Notes under the pieces: generated by a model | Told to the model about the DNA's origin: nothing | The model's database searches: none | The model's input: only the letters and a program-made list of their open reading frames with translations | DNA from: Phoronis australis | Taxonomy: Eukaryota; Phoronida; Phoronidae | NCBI GenBank assembly: GCA_002633005.1 | Contig: NMRA01000324.1 | Location: 314,624 to 378,623 of the forward strand | Direction: 5' to 3' | Length of the DNA: 64,000 nt | Part shown: positions 58,047-64,000 of the stretch, piece after piece | Position numbering within the stretch: the stretch's first letter is position 1 | Layout of the letters: the number at the start of each line of letters is the position of its first letter | Position numbers and translations under genes: made by a program

Positions 58047-58211
58047 CAATGGTGGATTCAGAGGACAGCTAAGAGGCCATGGCCCCGGCCCCCTAAAACG
58101 CTACAAGATCAATTGGCAGTTGGGGGGGGAGGGGGTGAATGTCTGATGGGCAAAACCCTACTCTGCCCTAGCCCCCCAACTCAAAATCCTGGATCCGCCC
58201 GACCGCCCCTG
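58047..58211 (+). mobile_element. 165-bp MITE with ATCTT target duplication
   Basis: The element starts CAATGGTGGATTCAG and ends GGATCCGCCCGACCGCCCCTG (inverted relation, with an extra 8-bp near-duplication at the right end). ATCTT flanks it at 58042-58046 and 58212-58216. The interior has G-rich and C-rich blocks as at 7713. A non-autonomous DNA element. Confidence 0.8.
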
Positions 58212-58309
58212 ATCTTTACATGGATAGCATTCCCTGTAAATGGGTTATGTCTGGATTCTTAAGAAGCTATCACATACTGTTATGTTTGCTAATATCTCCT
58301 TGTTTTCAG

Positions 58310-58414
58310 GTCTCTATTAACTTGGCGGAGTACTTGGAAGAACTAGACATCCAAACATTTGCATCGAAACAATCACCCAGGGGTGGTATTGGGCTGTCTA
58401 CATCCACATGGCAG
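58310..58414 (+). CDS. Candidate exon 2 of small spliced gene
   Basis: The acceptor is ATCTCCTTGTTTTCAG and the donor GGCAG|GTAGAG; both sides are phase 0, giving 35 codons (VSINLAEYLEELDIQTFASK then QSPRGGIGLSTSTWQ). Good splice signals on both sides and an open frame support an exon. No family recognised. Confidence 0.45.
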
Positions 58415-59329
58415 GTAGAGCTTCATATGTTTCATTGTTGAGTTAAAAATAGTGCTGCTATCAGGGTTTGAATTTGAAACAATATGAAATATGTCCTTGG
58501 TTTAGCCAATGGGCTTATAATCTTTAACAAGCTCACTGATTCTTGTGGCCATTTGGTCAAGTCAGTGTAAAGCTTCTTGATTTTGCTATAAGTTTCAAAA
58601 AGTACACGCGAAAGTATACATGTGAGATTAAACTTTCAGTTCTAACCCTGGTTGTGCCGGCTAAATGTCCATGAAACATTAGTAAGAAGTTCTATGCTGG
58701 CTGGAGACAGCTAGTTAGAATACAACTAGCTCTGCTCATTATGTAGAGTTGTGCATTTTCTTATCAGATTAACGAATTAAAAAATGAAAAGTTCATTAAA
58801 ATAATGGGAATTGTAGTTTATTGCAGTTGCCAACAGTTTCATCATTTGATAAAAATATTAATTAATTTGTCATAGAACTTGAACTAAAAAGTTACAGGAT
58901 ACGATACCTTGTTAGCCTGAAGTCCAACTTTTATTAACACATTAAGTTTTGTCATATGCACGGTTTGTTCTAGATTGTGATAGCATGATAGGTGACCATG
59001 TGCATGTTTTGTATTCAAGTTGTATAGAATAAAATTGTTTTGAATGTCGCGAATCCAGGATTAAAACTTCATTCAAAACACTATGTGGAAAACTGACCCA
59101 CTGCAGTGCATGCTTGAAGTAAACGTGCAGACTAGTCTTGCACTTGAATCCTGGAGAGTGATTGGTTAAATTTTGAGTTTGAAGACTATTTTCTAGGCTC
59201 TGTATATAAGTCAGGAAGTTTTACAAATCAGCGTTGTATAAACAGCACGATAAATTTCCAGCAAGTTAAGTTGTCTTATACTGATAGCTTTTACCCATCT
59301 GTTATTAAATTTTTTTGTCTTTATTGCAG

Positions 59330-59356
59330 AGTGTGCCTTCAACAATCGTTGGATAA
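59330..59356 (+). CDS. Candidate exon 3 of small spliced gene
   Basis: A TTTTTTTGTCTTTATTGCAG acceptor leads in phase 0 to SVPSTIVG and TAA. The predicted product is 64 residues. In another phase the exon stays open for 25 codons, so the real frame is uncertain. Confidence 0.3.
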   Translation, partial: SVPSTIVG

Positions 59357-60959
59357 GGAAGGCTACCCAGACAACGCAACGTACGCACTTACGAACTGCA
59401 GCTCATGAACCTATGAATTCAGTTATCTGAGCTCAGAAATGCGCGCTTGTAGTCACAAAACATGGATTATTTGCCTGTGAAGCTAAGCGAGCAGATCCAG
59501 CTAAAGAAGATTAAGTGTCTTGTGGTCTACCATAGGGCCCTTTCACATTGACTTAACTCTTGTCTGAGCGGAGCATCGGCGTACACTGCGAAGTTAACTG
59601 GACCGTTCATTCTGGCTTCCGTAGTTAATGAACTTCAAAGTAAACAGTAGGTGACGCTGTCGTGATCGAAGGTATCGCAAGGTAGCACTGCACGCTAAGA
59701 TGTGACAACTTGGGAACATTTACATGTGTTAATTGACATAAAACGTATTTTTAAATTGATTGGTGATTATTATAGCAAGGTATAAGCAACTATTAGCCAT
59801 CACACTACTGTGAATTTGTTAATGATAACAGTGGCCCCTGGCAATAACTTCGATAGGACTGAAGTTGATCGTTTATACTGCGTGGCAGCATTGACGCTAA
59901 GCAATTAAATCCACCTGTTTAGTGCGAAGTTAACTGGCGCTGTTAACTTCCTTCCAGGACCAAAGTTTAAGCGTTCAAACTGACATTAACTCCCAAAAAC
60001 GTCGACGCGTCTATGTTAGTATGAAAGGCCCTATATGTGTATGAAGTTCAGTAGCTTTAAATTACAGGAAAAAGAATATTTTTGTGGTCAAAGGTCTAAG
60101 TTTTCTAATTTCCATCTCGTATAACCAGGTTGTACTTAGGGTTACTTTTAGTGAAACTTGTTTGCACCATGGAGTGTATTGGATTTACTGTTATTATGAT
60201 TGTCAACAAAACGAAACTTTGACTTTTAAATTGATATTTTTAAGGTTGCAAACAATTATAGGTGATTCTAGTCATTTCTAGGCACTATTTCTAGCATAAG
60301 GATTGTACTTCCCAAAATCAGACCCGTGGCCATTGTCGATAAACTTTTAGTTACCTGTTACGTTTTATGTTATGCTTTTGTCTCTGCGGATATTCTTGGA
60401 TTTTGCATATTAAGTGATTTGTTATTCTTGGTGTCATTGCTGTAATTTTAGTTGAAAAAGTCTGCTGTTGAAACGTAGACTTTTGTTGTAGTCCTTCCTG
60501 GCTATGTAATCACATTTTCTTTGGTTTTGTTTCATGATTTGGTAGTGATTTCTCTGTTTGTACATTCCATTTTGCTCCCTCAGTTATCGCATAATTGTCA
60601 TAGACTGAGAACGATGCAATTATATTATTACCCTCATTTAGTTTTCACTGCATTGTATGCATGACTCTTGATGAACTGATTTTTGAAATGGTTTTTAAGA
60701 TTTTGATATTTAGCTTATGTTCACTTATTTTAAGGAACTAGTGTATTTTACGAAGTGCATTTTATTTTCTGCAAATAATCACTGTTAATGAAATGCTAAT
60801 AGAACTCTAGTTTGTTAAATCTTGATGAGAATCATTAAATTTGTTACTGTACTTCACTCTTGTTTTAGTGAAAGTCGAAATTTTTGAATGCCTTTCTTGT
60901 TGAAACTTATTGCTTTTAGAAAACTTCAGTTTTCAAAAGTTAGTTCCTTGAAAACTTAT

Positions 60960-61367
60960 CTTCGGAAAACTTAGTTTTCAAAAACTTAAGTTCTGATGAC
61001 TTATGTTTGTTACTAAAAACTTGTTCCAAAACTTAAGTTTTTCAAAAACTTAAGTTTCTGAAACTTAAGTTTTCCAAAAACTTAAGTATTTTGGAACAAG
61101 TTTTTTAGAACGATCTTAAGTTTTCTGAAAACTTAAGTTTTCAGAAAACTTAAGTTTTTGAAAAACTTAAGTTTTCAGAACTTAAGTTTTTAAAAAACTT
61201 AAGTTTTTGAAAACTTAAGTTATGAAAACTTAAGTTCGTTCCAAAAAACTTGTTCCAAAATGCTTAAGTTTTCGCCAAAAACTCAAGTTTTCGTGAATGA
61301 AAACTTAAGTTTTTCAGATTAAAAATGTAAGTTTTTCGATGAAAACTTAAGTTCATTTTTGTAAGGG
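60960..61367 (-). repeat. Right AAACTTAAGTTT palindrome array
   Basis: About 16 CTTAAG cores, in inverted relation to the left array at the terminus, ending CATTTTTGTAAGGG. Confidence 0.9.
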
Positions 61368-63149
61368 TTCACGTTAGCATGAGATTGGAAACTTGCAAAA
61401 CAGTCTACTACAACTCAAAGAAACCAGAAGTTTTTCATTTACTTAAGAAGTAAAAAATAGAAACAAGTACATGTGGCCTAACATCCTTATTAAGGAAAGT
61501 CAGGATTGCGACAAATTTATTTTCTAAAGCTAAAAAGTCCATTCAATTTCATTAATTGATGTTACACCCGTCTTTCTTTAGTAGGGAGGAGTGTCCAGGA
61601 GTTTTTAGCAAAATTCAACAACGTATAAGCAGTACATCCCAAGTTAAACAACGGAACCCATACCAAGACCGAGTTTTTGTTGGATTACAATGTCATGAAT
61701 TTTGTCCAACCAGTCAGTGACTAAGTCATCTGCTTTTCAATAAAAAATTACCAAAATAGCTGTTGACTGGAAAGAGACCAGTCATCAACTGATTTCTGAA
61801 CCATCATATAAAAATTCGTATTAGATGAAATGTTCAATGTATGTACTTCTATATATGTGAGAAGACCTTCTAATTTTTTCTTTTTTGTCGCATTCAGTTT
61901 GGAGACACACACCATATGAAGAAGAGTTTTTAAAGCAGTATTGTTAGAATTTCTATATTTGTATAGATTTGATCAAATATTTCACATTCCTGAACAACCG
62001 CTTCTTCACTATGAGGTTAAGTATTGTCAGATTCCAAAAATGCATGAACTTACTTGTGTAATGCCTATTTTCCAATTAAAGAAAATATTTGGAACGTTTT
62101 TACCCCCTTCAATCCGTCTTACACTCCACCTGATAATACGACCTATTAACTAATTTTGCTTTAGCTCGGTTAATCAATTAGTTTCTGTCCATTAGTTCCC
62201 AATCAAGGCTTATACGTTTTCCAACAAGCTTATTTCTTCGCTACGTTGCTGTTCAGATCAACCACTTGCTTTTTAAGTAGCAAATGGAATTGTTTTGCTT
62301 TGAATCTTCATCAACAACGTTTCAAGGAAAAGTTGATCACTTACAGACAATTGTAAATCTGATTTGTTTGAAGTAGGCTTATCGACTGTCTGATTGTCGC
62401 TAGTCATGTGCTGTTGCTTAACTAATTGAAAAGTAACCGTGACCGCAACACTATGCTCAGATTTTTTTAAGATAAAGTTATTAAGCTTCCAAAATGATTT
62501 CGTCCTTCTGGAGAGAGCACTTTAAAAAACCGCCACCATTGGAAGATGATACCGGTAACCAAATTTTATTATGGAGCCATATCATAAATATGGGCTAAAA
62601 GGATTTCAGAATTACGAAAACACTCTAGTGTGGACCGTTTACTTCCAGCTTCGCAAGGGTATTCTTTACTATTGGAGTTAAATTCCCTGCAAACATCAGC
62701 AATGAAAAACTGTGAAAAAATCTCCCTAACCTTAATCCGTGACTTTGGGTTGTTAACTTGTCCATAATTAAGCGGGACATTTGACTGAACGAGAACAAGA
62801 TTAAAATGACCTGCTCAAATAAAAAAATGATTTTCTATAAATGGAACATCTTGTTTTATTTTTCCAAAACAGGACGAGTCCCTCTATAGAAAACACGTAC
62901 TGATGGATGTCTTTCTTGTCTCATTATTAGTAATATCAAAAATTATTTTATTACCAACGTAGTCTTGTTTATGTCATGTAGTTTATTGCGGACAAAAAAA
63001 TAACAAGAATAATAAATATTTTAAGTTGTATTGGGAATTTCAGGGTCACAGCTCTGCAAAAAAATATTTCACAGAAGGAACCAGATAGGTTCCTTAATTA
63101 CAAGAGATAACACACACATTTCCGATACCCAAAGTGTAACTGAGTATCG
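61368..63149. other. No recognised gene
   Basis: AT-rich; a 70-codon frame at 61941-62153 has no domain. Confidence 0.35.
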
Positions 63150-63345
63150 GATACTAAGTGGCACAGGTTAGCATAGTACCAAATGGGTACATAATACCAA
63201 ATGGGTATTGGCCGATTGCCTACCAACTGGGTCGAGCAAAGCGGCAAATTCAATAACAAGTACCAAGTGGGTACAAAATGCCAAATGGGCAAATATCATA
63301 TAAAGTACCAAGTGGGTACACCAAACAGCCAACTGGGCTATAACA
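63150..63345 (+). repeat. Irregular TACCAAGTGGGTACA motif array
   Basis: At least seven versions of (TA)CCAA(A/G/C)TGGG(T/C)A occur with variable spacers, for example TACCAAATGGGTACA, TACCAAGTGGGTACA, GCCAAATGGGCAAA and GCCAACTGGGC. It makes a repetitive minus-strand frame with no meaning. Confidence 0.7.
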
Positions 63346-63423
63346 ACCTGCAAAGCAGGTTCCGGACAAGCTGAGTGAGCAGACCAGCCCGAGTGATAAA
63401 TAGAGATATTGTAAGGAACGTGG

Positions 63424-63493
63424 TGTTGTGGCTCAGTATGTGCCACATGGGCAGGGTTGTTCATGGATGAACAATCCTGTCCACCGCCACAAC
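63424..63493. repeat. Imperfect hairpin around CATGGATG
   Basis: Inner arms CAGGGTTGTTCAT (63452-63464) and ATGAACAATCCTG (63467-63479) pair with one mismatch. Outer pieces GTTGTGG and CCACAAC pair as well. Confidence 0.6.
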
Positions 63494-64000
63494 TCACGTG
63501 GGGGCCGCGACCCTGGTAGGGGAGTGACAGGGGGTGGGAGAAAAAAGTAGTCACAAGCAATGAGAAAATGACTAATACCGGTCCCGGATTTGACTCCATA
63601 TTCATTGAAGCTGCCCCCCCCGCCGGGATGCAGGCACGGTGTTAGACTTGGGGCACGGCACACGAGAACAGATTGGATACCTCACGGTGAATAGTACTGC
63701 TCCCGCCAAGTTCGAAGCCCAGCCAAACCCTGGTCGTCGAGAGAAAGTTGTGATTGCTGCACATTACAGGCACCTCTACTGACCCCATACCACACTCACC
63801 TAGCAGACACTACTATGCCTTAACTACAAGGGAAATTGCACCACATAACGGTGCAAGCACAAACCTAACTGGAGGACCTGCGGTGGTTCCCACCCGATCA
63901 TCGCATGGCACAGGACCACCCTACACTCCCGGCCGGGCTTTCCCCGGGTCCAAGCCGCCCCCAAAGGTCAACTAATCCTCACTCATATCGCGGCAAATCC
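63494..64000. other. GC-richer sequence, unassigned
   Basis: The base composition changes to GC-rich with C/G tracts. It could be the 5' region of a retroelement running out of the window, but no frame shows a recognisable domain. Confidence 0.3.

Larger units (their letters stand above)
55742..61367. mobile_element. 5.6-kb element with inverted CTTAAG palindrome arrays
   Basis: The two ends are perfect inverted repeats over 26 bp, starting CCCTTACAAAAATG and running into CTTAAG. Each end is followed by an array of AAACTTAAGTTT palindromes: about 18 CTTAAG sites in 55742-56160 and about 16 in 60960-61355. Flanks are GGTT on the left and TTCA on the right, so at most a 2-bp TT duplication. 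The interior holds a possible small spliced gene (56662-59356), family B and MITE copies, and AT-rich sequence, but no transposase. An inverted homologue occupies 1590-2809. Unassigned, probably a non-autonomous DNA transposon. Confidence 0.7.

Noticed and set aside
63577-63605. A minus-strand ESNPGP peptide like a 2A ribosome-skipping motif
   Set aside because: The upstream Asp-Val/Ile-Glu context is absent. The same peptide appears at 46204-46509 (minus) simply because the complement of a tRNA-type B box (GAGTCGAACCCGGGACC) encodes it.

Overview
This is a repeat-dense window from an animal nuclear genome. The introns, AT-rich spacers, LINE and LTR retrotransposons, WSC- and THAP-domain exons, and absence of bacterial gene packing all show this. 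A Ty3/gypsy element with the Gmr1-type pol order (integrase before reverse transcriptase) and a Tx1/L1-like LINE point to a marine invertebrate, most likely a deuterostome (hemichordate, echinoderm or cephalochordate). That placement is inference; no species was identified.

Layout. 0-12 kb: an inverted partial copy of a CCCTTAC-ended element, a ~0.86-kb-arm inverted repeat holding an LTR fragment, a THAP-domain exon, and a short element of a CAGTGGCGGAT-type family. 12-17 kb: a THAP fragment, then a repeat field with many AGGTCA half-sites, interrupted by an 897-bp solo LTR with a GAAAG target duplication. 16.6-17.7 kb: a decayed two-exon WSC locus (+). 20.7-21.7 kb: a two-exon THAP pseudogene. 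24.9-26.8 kb: a better preserved two-exon WSC gene segment (-), the probable inverted relative of the 17-kb locus. 27.8-31.0 kb: a 3.2-kb element with ~180-bp inverted ends made of palindromic TGTTACATTTTACG motifs, containing a LINE 3' end. 34.3-35.3 kb: a ~300-bp tandem repeat. 35.3-39.2 kb: a broken Gmr1-like retrotransposon (gag-PR-INT-RT), abutting a Tx1/L1-like LINE (39.2-43.6 kb, -). 44-48 kb: hairpins, a tRNA-like SINE head, and an LTR with a Lys-type primer site. 50.7-51.4 kb: a TIR element with a 5-bp target duplication. 52.9-54.7 kb: unidentified minus-strand exons. 55.7-61.4 kb: a 5.6-kb element bounded by inverted arrays of AAACTTAAGTTT palindromes and containing a possible small three-exon gene. 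63-64 kb: a short tandem array and GC-rich sequence.

Few intact host genes are visible. The recognisable host-type proteins are WSC (cysteine-rich, usually extracellular or carbohydrate-binding) and THAP (zinc-dependent DNA-binding) families, both partly pseudogenised. The strongest novelty is the pair of unassigned inverted-terminus elements whose ends are packed with short palindromes.
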